A stretch of DNA of 64,000 nucleotides from NCBI RefSeq assembly GCF_001999765.1, contig NZ_KV908327.1, positions 62,384 to 126,383 on the forward strand. The letters are read 5' to 3'. A model generated the notes under the pieces. It did not search any database, had not been told where the DNA came from, and saw only the letters and a program-made list of their open reading frames with translations. This DNA comes from Sinomonas mesophila (GTDB taxonomy: Bacteria > Actinomycetota > Actinomycetes > Actinomycetales > Micrococcaceae). How positions within the stretch are numbered: the first letter of the stretch is position 1; every line of letters starts with the position of its first letter. Positions 8,199 through 17,633 of this stretch are shown here, piece after piece. The position numbers and the translations under genes are program-made.

Positions 8199-10013
8199 AT
8201 GCCCCGCGTGGTCCTGCGACTCTCCACCCTGTTCCTGCGAACCCTGCGCGAGGACCCGGCCGACGCCGAGGTGGCCAGCCACAAGCTCCTCGTGCGGGCC
8301 GGCTACATCCGCCGCGCCGCGCCCGGCATCTACACATGGCTCCCGCTCGGCCTCGCGGTCCTGCGCCGCGTCGAGGGGATCATCCGCGAGGAGATGGCCG
8401 CGATGGGCGCCCAGGAGGTGCACTTCCCGGCGCTCCTGCCCAAGGAGCCCTACGAGGCCACGAACCGCTGGACCGAGTACGGCGAGGGGATCTTCCGGCT
8501 CAAGGACCGCAAGCAGGCCGACTACCTCCTCGCGCCGACCCACGAGGAGGTCTTCACGCTCCTCGTCAAGGACCTGTACTCCTCGTACAAGGACCTGCCG
8601 CTGAGCATCTACCAGATCCAGAACAAGTACCGCGACGAGGCCCGGCCCCGGGCGGGCCTCCTGCGCGGCCGCGAGTTCATCATGAAGGACTCCTATTCGT
8701 TCGACGCCGACGACGCCGGCCTCGAGGCGAGCTACCAGGCCCACCGCCGCGCCTACCTGAAGATCTTCGCCCGGCTCGGCCTCGACGTCGTGCCCGTCAA
8801 GGCGACCGCGGGCGCGATGGGCGGCTCCAAGAGCGAGGAGTTCCTGCACCCGACCGAGGTCGGCGAGGACACCTTCGTCCGCTCGGCCGGCGGCTACGCG
8901 GCCAACGTCGAGGCCGTCACCACCGTGGCCCCGGCGGAGATCGACTACACGGGCGCGCCGCCCGCCGTCGTCCTCGACACCCCGGACACGCCCACGATCG
9001 AGACGCTCGTCGCCGCGTCCCAGACGATCTTCCCGAACCCCGAGCGACCCTGGACGGCCGCGGACACGCTCAAGAACGTCGTCCTCTCGGTCAAGCTGCC
9101 CACCGGCGAGAAGCAGCTCGTCGTGCTCGGCGTGCCCGGCGACCGGAACGTGGACCTCAAGCGCGTCGAGGCGAACATCGGTGCCTTCCTGCCCGTCGCG
9201 GGCGAGATCGGCCTCGACGCCGCGAGCGACGAGGAGCTCAAAGAGGCCCCGCTCATCGTCAAGGGCTACCTCGGCCCCGGCCTCGACCGCGAGGACGCCC
9301 TCCTCGGCCTCGAGGGCAAGGCCAAGCTCCTCTACCTCGTGGACCCCCGGGTCGTCTCCGGCACCACGTGGATCACCGGGGCCAACGAGCACGGCAAGCA
9401 CGTCTACGGCCTCGTGGCCGGCCGCGACTTCGGCTGGGACGGTGTCATCGAGTGCACGGAGGTGCGCGCGGGCGACCCGGCGCCGGACGGCTCCGGCCCG
9501 CTCGAGACCGCGCGCGGCATCGAGATGGGGCACATCTTCCAGCTCGGCCGCAAGTACGCGGAGGCCCTCGAGCTCAAGGTCCTGGACCAGAACGGCAAGC
9601 AGGTCGTCGTCACCATGGGCTCCTACGGCATCGGCGTGACCCGCGCGGTCGCAGCCCTCGCCGAGTCGAACCACGACGAGAAGGGCCTCGTCTGGCCGCG
9701 CGCCGTCGCCCCCGCGGACGTCCACGTCGTCGCCGTCGGCCGCGGCGAGGAGATCTTCGCCGAGGCCGAGCGCGTCGCCGCCGAGCTCGAGGCCCGCGGC
9801 CTGACCGTCATGCTCGACGACCGCCCCAAGGTCTCCCCGGGCGTCAAGTTCGGCGACGCCGAGCTCCTCGGCGTGCCCACGATCGTCGCCGTCGGCAAGG
9901 GCCTCGCCTCGGGCACGCTCGAGGTCAAGGACCGCCGCAGCGGCACGGCCGAGGACGTCCCGGTCGCGGAGGTCGTGGACAAGGTCGTCGCCGCCGTGCG
10001 CGCCGGCGTCTAG
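8199..10013 (+). CDS. proS: Prolyl-tRNA synthetase
   Basis: 604-residue class II aminoacyl-tRNA synthetase of the bacterial ProS type, charging tRNA-Pro. The N-terminal region [20 protein letters not shown] and the [20 protein letters not shown] block are diagnostic. The middle ~200 residues form the YbaK-like editing insertion, and the C-terminal anticodon-binding domain includes [15 protein letters not shown]. The ATG at 8199 lacks a strong ribosome site; a GTG three codons later (8208, giving the usual [16 protein letters not shown] beginning) is equally plausible. Flanked by the divergent ABC operon and a TSUP transporter. Confidence 0.96.
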   Translation: MPRVVLRLSTLFLRTLREDPADAEVASHKLLVRAGYIRRAAPGIYTWLPLGLAVLRRVEGIIREEMAAMGAQEVHFPALLPKEPYEATNRWTEYGEGIFRLKDRKQADYLLAPTHEEVFTLLVKDLYSSYKDLPLSIYQIQNKYRDEARPRAGLLRGREFIMKDSYSFDADDAGLEASYQAHRRAYLKIFARLGLDVVPVKATAGAMGGSKSEEFLHPTEVGEDTFVRSAGGYAANVEAVTTVAPAEIDYTGAPPAVVLDTPDTPTIETLVAASQTIFPNPERPWTAADTLKNVVLSVKLPTGEKQLVVLGVPGDRNVDLKRVEANIGAFLPVAGEIGLDAASDEELKEAPLIVKGYLGPGLDREDALLGLEGKAKLLYLVDPRVVSGTTWITGANEHGKHVYGLVAGRDFGWDGVIECTEVRAGDPAPDGSGPLETARGIEMGHIFQLGRKYAEALELKVLDQNGKQVVVTMGSYGIGVTRAVAALAESNHDEKGLVWPRAVAPADVHVVAVGRGEEIFAEAERVAAELEARGLTVMLDDRPKVSPGVKFGDAELLGVPTIVAVGKGLASGTLEVKDRRSGTAEDVPVAEVVDKVVAAVRAGV

Positions 10014-10053
10014 CCCGTCACGTGCGGGGGGACCAGACCGAGCAGTCGAGCGC

Positions 10054-10848
10054 GTGCTGACGGGGTTCGAGGGCCTCGAACCCCTCACGCTCGCGCTCAT
10101 CGTCGCGGCCGGCTTCGCCGCGGGCTGGGTCGACGCCGTCGTGGGCGGGGGAGGGCTCATCCAGCTGCCCGCCCTGCTCGCCGTCCCGGGCATCACCCCC
10201 GTCCAGGCGCTCGCGACGAACAAGCTCGGCTCGGTCTTCGGCACGACGACGAGCGCGCTCACCTATGCGCGCCGGGTCCGCCCCGACCTGCGCACGGCCA
10301 TCCCGATGGCGCTCGTGGCCCTCGCCGGCTCCCTCGGCGGGGCCGCGCTCGCCACCGTCCTGCCCTCGCGCGTGTTCAAGCCGATCATCCTCGTGGCGAT
10401 CGTCGCCGTCGCCCTCTTCACCGTCCTGCGGCCGCGCCTGGGGGAGTACACGGAGCTGCGGCTCAAGGGCCGCCGGCACCTCGCCGCCGCGTGCGGGCTC
10501 GGGACGGCGATCGGGTTCTACGACGGCCTCATCGGCCCCGGGACGGGCTCGTTCCTCGTCATCGCCCTCGTCTCCGGCATGGGGTACGCCTTCCTCGAGG
10601 CGAGCGCGAAGGCCAAGATCGTCAACATGGCCACGAATCTCGGCGCCCTGATCCTCTTCGTTCCGCACGGGGCCGTCCTGTGGGCACTGGGCATCGCCCT
10701 CGGCGCCGCCAACATGTGCGGCGGGTACCTCGGCGCGCGGATGGCCGTCGCGCGCGGCAGCCGGTTCATCCGCTGGGTGTTCCTCGCGGTCGTCGCCGCC
10801 CTGGCCGTGAAGCTCGGCGCCGACGTCTGGGCCGAGAACGCCGGCTGA
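10054..10848 (+). CDS. TSUP family (TauE/SafE) transporter
   Basis: 264-residue membrane protein with about eight hydrophobic segments in two repeated halves. The signature pieces AGWVDAVVGGGGLIQLPALL and, in the second half, GFYDGLIGPGTGSFL are the hallmark internal repeat of the TSUP family, which exports or imports sulfite, sulfonates, sulfoacetate or related organic anions. The ligand is not predictable. The GTG start at 10054 is 40 bases after proS and has only a weak ribosome site, so the start is provisional. Confidence 0.88.
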   Translation: MLTGFEGLEPLTLALIVAAGFAAGWVDAVVGGGGLIQLPALLAVPGITPVQALATNKLGSVFGTTTSALTYARRVRPDLRTAIPMALVALAGSLGGAALATVLPSRVFKPIILVAIVAVALFTVLRPRLGEYTELRLKGRRHLAAACGLGTAIGFYDGLIGPGTGSFLVIALVSGMGYAFLEASAKAKIVNMATNLGALILFVPHGAVLWALGIALGAANMCGGYLGARMAVARGSRFIRWVFLAVVAALAVKLGADVWAENAG

Positions 10849-10893
10849 GGGGCCGGCCCGGTCCGCCCCGTTCCCCCCGGACGCCGCCGGGCG

Positions 10894-10899
10894 TAGCAT
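10894..10899 (+). promoter_or_regulatory. -10 box of leaderless promoter for the PLP decarboxylase
   Basis: TAGCAT ends 7 bases before the ATG at 10907. The upstream in-frame ATG at 10898 is part of this box and so cannot be in the transcript; this supports the 10907 start. Confidence 0.55.
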
Positions 10900-10906
10900 G
10901 CGGCCC

Positions 10907-12304
10907 ATGCTGAGGCCCGAGGACTTCGATGCACCCCTCGCCCGCGCCGCCGAGCACGCCCGGCGCTGGCTCGGCAGCGTGCCGGAGCGGCCCGTCGCGC
11001 CGCGCACGACGGCGGACGCGCTCGCCGAGGCGTTCGACGGCGGCCTGCCGGAGGCCGGCGTGGACCCGGCCGGCGTGATCGACCTGCTGGCCCGGACCGC
11101 CGAGCCGGGCCTGACCGCCATGGCCTCGGGGCGGTTCTACGGCTTCGTGATCGGCGGGACGCTGCCCGCGGCCCTGGCCGCCGACTGGCTCGTGAGCGCA
11201 TGGGACCAGAACACGGGCCTGCGCTTCGCGACGCCCGCCGTCGCCGCGGCCGAGGAGGCCGCCGGCCACTGGACCGTGGACCTGCTCGGCCTCCCTCCCG
11301 GATCCGACGTGGGCTTCGTGACCGGGGCGAGCATGGCCAACTTCGCGGGGCTCGCCGCCGCCCGGTGGCGCGTGCTCGAGCGGGCCGGGTGGGACGTCAA
11401 CGCCCGCGGGCTCGCCGGCGCGCCCCGGGTCCGCGTGGTCGTGGGCGCCGAGCGGCACGACACCGTCGACATGGCCCTGCGGTACCTCGGCCTCGGCGCG
11501 CCCGAGGCCGTGGCGGTCGACGGCGAGGGCCGGCTGCGGCCGGACGCGCTCGCCGCGGCGCTCGCGCGCGGGGAGGGCCCCGCCGTCGTGTGCCTGCAGG
11601 CGGGCAACATCCATTCGGGCGCCTTCGACCCCTTCCCGGCCGCCATCGCCGCGGCCCGCCGGCACAGCGCGTGGGTGCACATCGACGGGGCCTTCGGCCT
11701 GTGGGCGGCGGCGTCCCCCGCAACGCGGCACCTCATGGAGGGCGCCGCCGACGCCGACTCGTGGGCCACGGACGCACACAAGAACCTCAACGTCCCCTAC
11801 GACTGCGGGATCGTGGCGTGCCGAGACGTCGCCGCCCTGCGGGCGGCGCTGGGCATGCACGGCGACTACCTCGTCCACGACGCCCACGGGGACCACGGCC
11901 CCGGGGACCCGTTCGAGAAGGTCCCCGAGCTCTCGCGGCGGGCACGCGGCGTCACGGTCTGGGCCGCGCTGCGCTCCCTGGGCCGGGACGGCGTCGCCGG
12001 GCTCGTGGCCGGGCTCGCGGCCAACGCGCGCCAGCTGGCCCGCCGGATCGGCGGGCTGCCCGGCGCGGAGGTGCTCAACGACGTCGTCTTCAGCCAGGTC
12101 TCGGTCGCCTTCGGCAGCGACGCGCGCACGCGCGCCGTGGCGGACTGGCTCGTCGCGGACGGCCGTGTGTGGATGACCGGCTCCCGGTGGCACGGGCGCG
12201 CCGTCCTGCGGATCTCGGTCACGAACTGGTCCACCGACGCAGCCGACGTCGACGTGTCCGTGGACGCCGTGCGGGACGCCCTCGCCGCGACCGAGGGGCT
12301 CTGA
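10907..12304 (+). CDS. Group II pyridoxal-phosphate-dependent decarboxylase family protein
   Basis: 465-residue fold-type I PLP enzyme of the aromatic-L-amino-acid/glutamate decarboxylase group. The Schiff-base lysine is Lys292 in TDAHKNLNVPYD, and the cofactor-binding segment HIDGAFGLWAA precedes it. Other matching pieces are SGRFYGFVIGGTLPAALAAD near the N-terminus and GFVTGASMANFAGL. The family decarboxylates amino acids (Trp, Tyr, Phe, Glu, diaminobutyrate), but some bacterial members act on other substrates, so none is named. It is a monocistronic unit with a leaderless-type start. Confidence 0.88.
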   Translation: MLRPEDFDAPLARAAEHARRWLGSVPERPVAPRTTADALAEAFDGGLPEAGVDPAGVIDLLARTAEPGLTAMASGRFYGFVIGGTLPAALAADWLVSAWDQNTGLRFATPAVAAAEEAAGHWTVDLLGLPPGSDVGFVTGASMANFAGLAAARWRVLERAGWDVNARGLAGAPRVRVVVGAERHDTVDMALRYLGLGAPEAVAVDGEGRLRPDALAAALARGEGPAVVCLQAGNIHSGAFDPFPAAIAAARRHSAWVHIDGAFGLWAAASPATRHLMEGAADADSWATDAHKNLNVPYDCGIVACRDVAALRAALGMHGDYLVHDAHGDHGPGDPFEKVPELSRRARGVTVWAALRSLGRDGVAGLVAGLAANARQLARRIGGLPGAEVLNDVVFSQVSVAFGSDARTRAVADWLVADGRVWMTGSRWHGRAVLRISVTNWSTDAADVDVSVDAVRDALAATEGL

Positions 12305-12345
12305 CCCCGGGGTTCCCTTCCGCCCGGCGCCGTCAGCCGGCGCCG

Positions 12346-13368
12346 TCAGCCGAGCGGCGCAAGGTCTCGGGCCCCGGGGAGGCCGGGGAGCAGCCGGCCG
12401 GTCAGCGCGCTCGCGACCCACAGGGACCGCTCGAGATCCTCGCGGTGTCCCGGGCCCTCCGCATAGCCGAGGGCGTTCTCGACCTCGCGCAGGACTGCCC
12501 ACTCGCGCGCGGCCTCGGCGTCGAGCCCCGCCTCCGCCGCGAGGAGCCGGCACCGCTCGGCGAGGGCCTCCGGCGCGCCGTGCTCGGGGAGCTCGCCCAG
12601 CCGGTTCCACAGCATGGGCGCGACGGCGTACTCGGCCTCGCCGACCGCCACCTGGGGGTCGATCGCGCGGAAGCCGGCGTCCGGCCCTCCGGGCACGGCA
12701 CGGTCGGCGCCGCCGAGGACGCCGAGGATGTTCATGCCGTGGAGGTCCGTGTGCACGAGGACGTCGCGGCCCCCGCGCCGGCCCACGACGCCCCGGGTCG
12801 CGCACACGTCGAGGGCGGCCTCGAGGAGCCAGCGCGGGAACGGCCGGCCGAGCCGCTCCCACCGCTCGGGCAGTTCGTCGCTCCAGTGCTCGGCCCGCGC
12901 GTCGATCCGCTCGAGCCGGGCCCACTCCGCGCGCGCGTCCTCGGGGATCGAGAGCCGCCGCACGAGGGCGCCCCACACCGCGGCGGCCTCGGGGAAGGGC
13001 ACGTCCTCGAGCCGACGGCCCGGGTCGAGGCGCTCGAGCAGGAGCGCGCCGGAGGCCGGGTCAGCGTCGACGAGCCGCACGGCCCCGGCCCCGTCCCAGA
13101 GCCGCAGGGCCACGGGTTCGAGGGCCGCCTCGGGATGCGGCCGCACGAGCTTGAGCGCGAGCCGCTCGGACCGTCGGCGGACCGGGACGACGACGGCCCA
13201 CATGCCCGCGAACCCGGGCCGCCCCGGCGGCAGCTCCGGCGTCAGCCCCCAGTCGGCGCAGCGCTCGGCGAACACCGTGGGGACGGACTCGAGCCAGGCC
13301 CGGCCGCCGGGGGAGCGCAGGGAGCGCTCGCGCAGCGGCGCAGGGACGATGGCCCCGCCCCCCGTCAT
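12346..13368 (-). CDS. APH(6)/hydroxyurea-type phosphotransferase family protein
   Basis: 340-residue kinase-like protein resembling the streptomycin 6-kinase/hydroxyurea phosphotransferase family. The catalytic loop is HTDLHGMNIL, followed by the metal-binding IDPQVAVGEAEYAVAPMLWNR, where this family has DP instead of the DFG of other kinases. The N-terminal lobe has ALKLVRPHPEA with the likely ATP-contacting Lys. It may confer aminoglycoside tolerance or act on an unknown small molecule; resistance is not proven by sequence. The start overlaps the stop of the upstream VIT gene as ATGA, so the two are co-transcribed. Confidence 0.82.
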   Translation of the reverse strand: MTGGGAIVPAPLRERSLRSPGGRAWLESVPTVFAERCADWGLTPELPPGRPGFAGMWAVVVPVRRRSERLALKLVRPHPEAALEPVALRLWDGAGAVRLVDADPASGALLLERLDPGRRLEDVPFPEAAAVWGALVRRLSIPEDARAEWARLERIDARAEHWSDELPERWERLGRPFPRWLLEAALDVCATRGVVGRRGGRDVLVHTDLHGMNILGVLGGADRAVPGGPDAGFRAIDPQVAVGEAEYAVAPMLWNRLGELPEHGAPEALAERCRLLAAEAGLDAEAAREWAVLREVENALGYAEGPGHREDLERSLWVASALTGRLLPGLPGARDLAPLG

Positions 13369-14099
13369 ACGAGGCCCGAGGTGCCGAGCAAGCTGCCCAG
13401 CGCGAACGTCGTGGCGAGCGCGAGCGCCCCGCCGAGCACGACCCTCACGGCCGCCCGCGCGCGCGAGCCGCCGCCGATCCATGCCCCCAGGGCGCCCGTG
13501 ATGGCCAGCGCGGCGAGCACCGCCGCGAACGTGGCCGGGACGCGGGTGTCCGGGGGCAAGAGCAGGATCGTCGCCAACGGCAGGACGGCGCCGAGGATGA
13601 AGGAGACGGCCGAGGCGAACGCGGCGTGCCACGGGCTGACGATCTCGTCGGGGTCTATTCCGAGCTCGATGTCGAGGTGGGCGCGGAGCGGGTCCCGCTC
13701 GCTGAGCTCCTTGGCCACGAGGGCGGCCGTGGCGTCCGAGAGGCCCTTGTCTCGGTAGAGCTCGACGAGCTCGTCGAACTCCTCGTGCGGCTTCTCCTCG
13801 AGCTCCTGGCTCTCCTTCGCGATGAGGTGCCTCTGGCTGTCGCTCTGGCTGCTCACCGAGACGTACTCGCCGAGCGCCATCGAGATGGCCCCGCCCGCGA
13901 GGGCCGCGGCCCCGGCCGCGAGGATCGGCCCCGTGGCCGTCGTGACGCCCGCGACGCCGACCACGACGGCGGCGACCGAGACGATGCCGTCGTTGGCGCC
14001 GAGGATGCCGGCGCGGAGCCAGTTCAGCTTCGCGGCGAGGTCGGTGCCCTGCGGCTCTGGGTGGAGGGGATGGAGGCCCGTGGCGAATTCACTCGGCAT
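13365..14099 (-). CDS. VIT1/CCC1 family Fe2+/Mn2+ transporter
   Basis: 244-residue membrane protein of the VIT family (iron/manganese transport; yeast CCC1, plant VIT1). KLNWLRAGILGANDGIVSVAA is the signature first helix, GGAISMALGEYVSVSSQSDS the second. A charged cytoplasmic segment (about residues 85-130) supplies metal-binding Glu/His residues, and three C-terminal hydrophobic helices complete five spans. The 5' leader contains three 15-base repeats and a hairpin (14112-14186). The 3' end overlaps the kinase gene. Confidence 0.93.
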   Translation of the reverse strand: MPSEFATGLHPLHPEPQGTDLAAKLNWLRAGILGANDGIVSVAAVVVGVAGVTTATGPILAAGAAALAGGAISMALGEYVSVSSQSDSQRHLIAKESQELEEKPHEEFDELVELYRDKGLSDATAALVAKELSERDPLRAHLDIELGIDPDEIVSPWHAAFASAVSFILGAVLPLATILLLPPDTRVPATFAAVLAALAITGALGAWIGGGSRARAAVRVVLGGALALATTFALGSLLGTSGLV

Positions 14100-14111
14100 G
14101 GTTCCACTCTC

Positions 14112-14186
14112 GCAGTGCTCGCGGCCTGCTGCCAGCCGCGCGAGCACTGCCCTCACGAGCACTGCCCTCACGAGCACTGCCCTCAG
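14112..14186. repeat. Three 15-base tandem repeats next to a 12-bp inverted repeat
   Basis: GAGCACTGCCCTCAC occurs at 14142-14156 and 14157-14171, and once more at 14172-14186 with a final G. The last 9 bases of the inverted repeat GCAGTGCTCGCG (14112-14123) / CGCGAGCACTGC (14139-14150) are the repeat core, so the single complementary copy at 14112-14120 can pair with any of the three. On the minus strand this lies between the DUF4439 stop and the VIT start, ending 12 bases before the VIT ATG. Confidence 0.85.
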
Positions 14187-15286
14187 TCGGCGGCCGGTCC
14201 GCGGGCGGCGAGGGACGTCGCCTCCTCCTGCGCCGCGCGGTGGCCGGGGAACGCGGCGGCCGCCGGGTCGAGCGGGCCCGCGGCGGCGCGCCGGGCCGCC
14301 GCCTGAGCCAGGCCCTCCGCGGCCGCGGGCCGCGCGCCGGGCGCGGCGGAGCCCACGAGGTCCGCCCAGGCCTGGGCCGCGGACTCCTCGACGGCCGCGA
14401 GCGACGCCGCGCTCCCCGCATCCGCCGGGAGCGCGGCCCCGGGCGGGCGCGGGGGCAGGGCCACGCAGGACTCCCCGGCCGCGCGCCCGAGGAGGGCAAG
14501 CTGGGCCTCGTGCGCCGAGGCCGCGTCGAGCCGCCCGGCCCGCTCCTCGCCGCCCGCGCGCGCCGCGAGCACGGTGTAGGTCCAGACCCCTGCGGCCTCG
14601 GCCGTCTGGACGGCCTCGAACGCCGCCGGGTCCGGCCCGGGGGAGGGGCACGCTGCCGGCGCAGCGCTGGTGGTGGCCGCGCTGGCGGCGTCCGCCACGA
14701 GCGGATCGAGCGAGCGGGCCGCGAGGAGCTGGCCGGCGGCGACAGACGCGAGGGCCGAGGCGGTCGGGCCGTCGACGCGCACGACGTCGGCCATGCGCCG
14801 CCCCGCGCTCTCGGCGAGCCCGCGCGCGAGGTCCCCGGGCGTCGGGGGCTGCACGGCGGCCGTGGGGGAGGGGGACGCGGAGTCCGACGGCGTGTCGGAC
14901 GGCGACCGCGTGCCGGACGGCGACGGCGAGGCCCCGGCGTCGTCCTGCGGGAGCTGGGGGCGCTCGCGGAGTACGGCGGCCTGGAGGCCGAGCACGGACG
15001 CCGCGCTGTCCGCGGCCGCGCGAGCGGGCTCGGGGCCGGCCGCGGCGAGGGACCCGGCCGCGGCGGCGAGCCGGACGGCGTCGTCCTCCGCGGCGGCGAG
15101 GGCGAGCTCGCTCGCGGACGGCTGAGGAGCGCGGGGGGCGGGGGCGGCGAGCAGCGCCGCGGCGACGCCCACGGCCAGGGCCGCGAGGGCGGACGCGGCC
15201 CACGCGAGGTGCCGGGACCGGCGCAGGGGGGCGCCGTCGTCGTTCGGGCGCGCGGAAGCGTCCGGGCCCTCGGTGGTGGATGTCAC
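14183..15286 (-). CDS. DUF4439 domain-containing membrane-anchored protein
   Basis: 367-residue Ala-rich protein. A hydrophobic segment at about residues 28-48 suggests a membrane anchor or signal; a low-complexity Ser/Pro/Thr region at about 120-145 precedes the C-terminal ~140 residues. That last part (AAFEAVQTAEAAGVWTYTVL ... WADLVGSA) resembles the ferritin-like DUF4439 domain commonly found beside rimP in actinobacteria. It reads divergently from rimP and starts with GTG. Function unknown; no metal-ligand pattern can be asserted. Confidence 0.72.
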   Translation of the reverse strand: MTSTTEGPDASARPNDDGAPLRRSRHLAWAASALAALAVGVAAALLAAPAPRAPQPSASELALAAAEDDAVRLAAAAGSLAAAGPEPARAAADSAASVLGLQAAVLRERPQLPQDDAGASPSPSGTRSPSDTPSDSASPSPTAAVQPPTPGDLARGLAESAGRRMADVVRVDGPTASALASVAAGQLLAARSLDPLVADAASAATTSAAPAACPSPGPDPAAFEAVQTAEAAGVWTYTVLAARAGGEERAGRLDAASAHEAQLALLGRAAGESCVALPPRPPGAALPADAGSAASLAAVEESAAQAWADLVGSAAPGARPAAAEGLAQAAARRAAAGPLDPAAAAFPGHRAAQEEATSLAARGPAAD

Positions 15287-15307
15287 GGCTCTAGATCATG
15301 CCATGGC

Positions 15308-15349
15308 CTCCGGCGGCTGCCGCGACCCGCCGCCGGAGCCGATAGGCTA
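15308..15349 (+). promoter_or_regulatory. rimP promoter region with a 10-bp hairpin
   Basis: TAGGCT at 15344-15349 is a likely -10 box. Just upstream, CTCCGGCGGC (15308-15317) and GCCGCCGGAG (15329-15338) form a perfect 10-bp inverted repeat spanning the -35 position. Downstream AAAGGAGG gives rimP a conventional leader. Confidence 0.5.
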
Positions 15350-15381
15350 GGGGGACAACTGAGCAAAGGAGGCGGACCGCC

Positions 15382-16020
15382 ATGTCCGAGCCCGATCTGC
15401 CCAAGGCGGGCAGCCCGTCGAAGGCACAGCAGGCATCCCCGGCAAGCGGAGAAGAAGCCCGCCTCCACGCACTGCTCGAGCCGACCGTCCAGGCCCACCG
15501 CCTCGTCCTCGAGGACGTCGCCGTGAAGTCCGCGGGGAAGCACCGCACGGTGCACGTCGTCGTCGACCTCCCCGACGAGGAGACGGGCGGGGTGGGGCTC
15601 GACGCGATCTCGGAGCTCTCCCGCGAGCTCTCCGACGTCATGGACACCGACACCGCGGGCGACAGCCGCCCCTACGACCTCGAGGTCTCCTCGCCTGGGG
15701 TGGGCCGTCCGCTCACCGAGCCGCGGCACTGGCGCCGCGCCCGCGGCCGGCTCGTCAAGGTCAACGTCATCCAGGGGGAGAACGTCACCGGGCGCCTGCG
15801 CGAGGTCACCGACGCCGGCGTCGTCCTCGTGCCGGACCTCCCGGCCAAGAAGGGCGTCAAGCCCAAGCCCGGCGAGCCCGTCGAGCTCCCGTTCGAGCGC
15901 ATCCGCAGCGGCAAGGTCGAGGTCGAGTTCGCGCACCTCGACGAGGCACACCTCGATGGGCCCGACGGTCTTGCGGACGCCAACGAGCACCCTGACACTG
16001 AGAACGCCGAGGAGGCCTAG
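15382..16020 (+). CDS. rimP: Ribosome maturation factor RimP
   Basis: 212-residue factor for 30S subunit maturation. The N-terminal alpha/beta domain begins near [19 protein letters not shown] and contains [20 protein letters not shown], the most conserved RimP block; the C-terminal SH3-like domain spans about 115-190. It has ~25 extra N-terminal residues and an acidic tail compared with the usual ~155-200. The start follows AAAGGAGG, and the TAG stop overlaps the nusA GTG by one base. It opens the rimP-nusA-ylxR-infB-rbfA cluster. Confidence 0.95.
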   Translation: MSEPDLPKAGSPSKAQQASPASGEEARLHALLEPTVQAHRLVLEDVAVKSAGKHRTVHVVVDLPDEETGGVGLDAISELSRELSDVMDTDTAGDSRPYDLEVSSPGVGRPLTEPRHWRRARGRLVKVNVIQGENVTGRLREVTDAGVVLVPDLPAKKGVKPKPGEPVELPFERIRSGKVEVEFAHLDEAHLDGPDGLADANEHPDTENAEEA

Positions 16021-16988
16021 TGGACATCGACATGAGCGCGCTGCGCCTGCTGGAGCGTGAGCGGGACATCCCCGTCGACAAGCTCATCCCCACCATCGAG
16101 CAGGCCCTCCTGCTCGCGTACCACAAGTCGCCCGGCGCGATCGACAAGGCCCGCGCCGAAGTCGACCGCAAGAGCGGGCATGTGACCATCTGGGCGACCG
16201 AGGTCGACGAGGAGGGCAACCCGATCGGGGAGTTCGACGACACCCCCGAGGGCTTCGGCCGTATCGCCGCGATGACGGCCCGGCAGGTGATCCTGCAGCG
16301 CCTGCGCGATGTCGAGGACGACAACGTCCTCGGCGAGTTCAAGGGCCGTGAGGGCGAGCTCATCGCGGGCACGATCCAGCAGGGCCACAACCCAAGCATG
16401 GTGCAGGTGAACCTCGGCGCGGTCGAGGCCCTCCTACCCCCGCCCGAGCAGGTCCCGGGCGAGGACTACCGCCACGGCACGCGCATCCGCGCCTACGTCG
16501 TGGACGTGCACCGCGGGATGAAGGGCCCCTCCATCACGCTGTCCCGCTCGCACCCGGGCCTCGTCAAGCGGCTCTTCGAGCTCGAGGTCCCCGAGATCGC
16601 GGACAAGGCCGTGGAGATCGTGGCGATCGCGCGCGAGGCCGGGCACCGGACCAAGATCGCCGTGCGCGCCAACGTCCCGGGCATCAACGCCAAGGGCGCG
16701 TGCATCGGCGAACTGGGGTCGCGCGTGCGCGCGGTCATGACGGAGCTCAACGACGAGAAGATCGACATCGTGGACTACAGCGAGGATCCGGCGACCTTCA
16801 TCGCCAACGCGCTCTCGCCGTCGAAGGTCACGAACGTGACGATCGTCGACGAGGCCACGCGCTCGGCGCGGGTGCTCGTGCCGGACTACCAGCTCTCGCT
16901 CGCGATCGGCAAGGAGGGCCAGAACGCCCGCCTCGCGGCGAAGCTCACGGGCTGGCGGATCGACATCGGATCCGACGCCCAGGCCTGA
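16020..16988 (+). CDS. nusA: Transcription termination/antitermination factor NusA
   Basis: 322-residue NusA that binds RNA polymerase and nascent RNA. Domains in order: N-terminal RNAP-binding domain (about 1-115), S1 domain (about 117-185, [12 protein letters not shown] start), KH1 (about 190-265, [22 protein letters not shown]) and KH2 (about 270-320, [20 protein letters not shown]). The two acidic C-terminal repeats of the E. coli protein are absent, as usual in Gram-positives. The GTG start overlaps the rimP stop by one base and follows GAGGAGG; ATG at 16032 is an alternative. Confidence 0.96.
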   Translation: MDIDMSALRLLERERDIPVDKLIPTIEQALLLAYHKSPGAIDKARAEVDRKSGHVTIWATEVDEEGNPIGEFDDTPEGFGRIAAMTARQVILQRLRDVEDDNVLGEFKGREGELIAGTIQQGHNPSMVQVNLGAVEALLPPPEQVPGEDYRHGTRIRAYVVDVHRGMKGPSITLSRSHPGLVKRLFELEVPEIADKAVEIVAIAREAGHRTKIAVRANVPGINAKGACIGELGSRVRAVMTELNDEKIDIVDYSEDPATFIANALSPSKVTNVTIVDEATRSARVLVPDYQLSLAIGKEGQNARLAAKLTGWRIDIGSDAQA

Positions 16989-17145
16989 GCCCTCGCCCGC
17001 AGGGCCGGCGGCGCCGTGGCGCATGCAAGGTTCTGCGGGGTGAGGGTCTAGAATGGATAAGTCCGGGTTTGCGCCCGGCGGCACATGATGATCGTGCGAT
17101 GATCGAGCCACGGCCCGCGGCCGCGGCAAGACAGAGAGCAGTGGG

Positions 17146-17409
17146 ATGACGCGCAGCACCGCCGAACCCCTGCGGACGTGCATCGGCTGCCGCCGAACCG
17201 CGGCCCGGTCGGAACTGCTCCGGCTGGTCCGGGATCCTGAGGGCGCCCAGCGCGTCATCGTGGACCCGCGCCGCCGCCTGCCCGGTCGAGGTGCGTGGCT
17301 GCACCCCGACGGGGCATGCCTGAAGCAAGCCGTCAAGCGGCGGGCGTTCCAGCGTGCCTTCCGAGGCCCGGTGGACGCGACGCCGGTCGACGACTACTTC
17401 GGCGACTGA
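17146..17409 (+). CDS. ylxR: YlxR family RNA-binding protein
   Basis: 87-residue protein of the YlxR (DUF448) family, encoded between nusA and infB as in most Gram-positives. The signature RTCIGCRR (Cys12, Cys15) and the RLPGRGAWLHPDGACLKQA segment are intact. In Firmicutes the family has been linked to RNase P modulation (RnpM); that role is not shown for actinobacteria. The 157-base gap to nusA holds a TAGAAT at 17049-17054 that could be an internal -10 box. Confidence 0.93.
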   Translation: MTRSTAEPLRTCIGCRRTAARSELLRLVRDPEGAQRVIVDPRRRLPGRGAWLHPDGACLKQAVKRRAFQRAFRGPVDATPVDDYFGD

Positions 17410-17633
17410 CGTCCCGGCATCTGCCGGAACGCCACACCGTCCAAGCTGAAAGCGGGTCAGAAATCTGATGGACACCCGATGAGTCCCCGTCCGGTGAGTG
17501 CGTAGCCATGATCATGGTGCGCACCGCAGAGGGCTCGTCAGCGTTCGCTCTGTTCAATGAGTTCGCTGACGGGGCCAGCAGCAAGCAGTAGACGGTCCGT
17601 GCCTGGCTCGGCGCGGACCGAGACAGGAGAAAT
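17410..17633 (+). other. 224-base ylxR-infB spacer with two hairpins
   Basis: No convincing gene. Two inverted repeats are present: CGTCAGCG (17536-17543) with CGCTGACG (17564-17571), and CGGTCCG (17593-17599) with CGGACCG (17614-17620). The second ends 4 bases before the AGGAG ribosome site of infB, so folding could influence IF2 initiation. Confidence 0.5.

Noticed and set aside
8078-10060. 660-codon open frame over proS
   Set aside because: Typical high-GC shadow ORF; proS in the other frame has all class II synthetase motifs.
12326-12351. Two 13-base direct repeats GGCGCCGTCAGCC at a gene end
   Set aside because: Short GC-rich duplication covering a stop codon between convergent genes; no sign of a mobile element or site.
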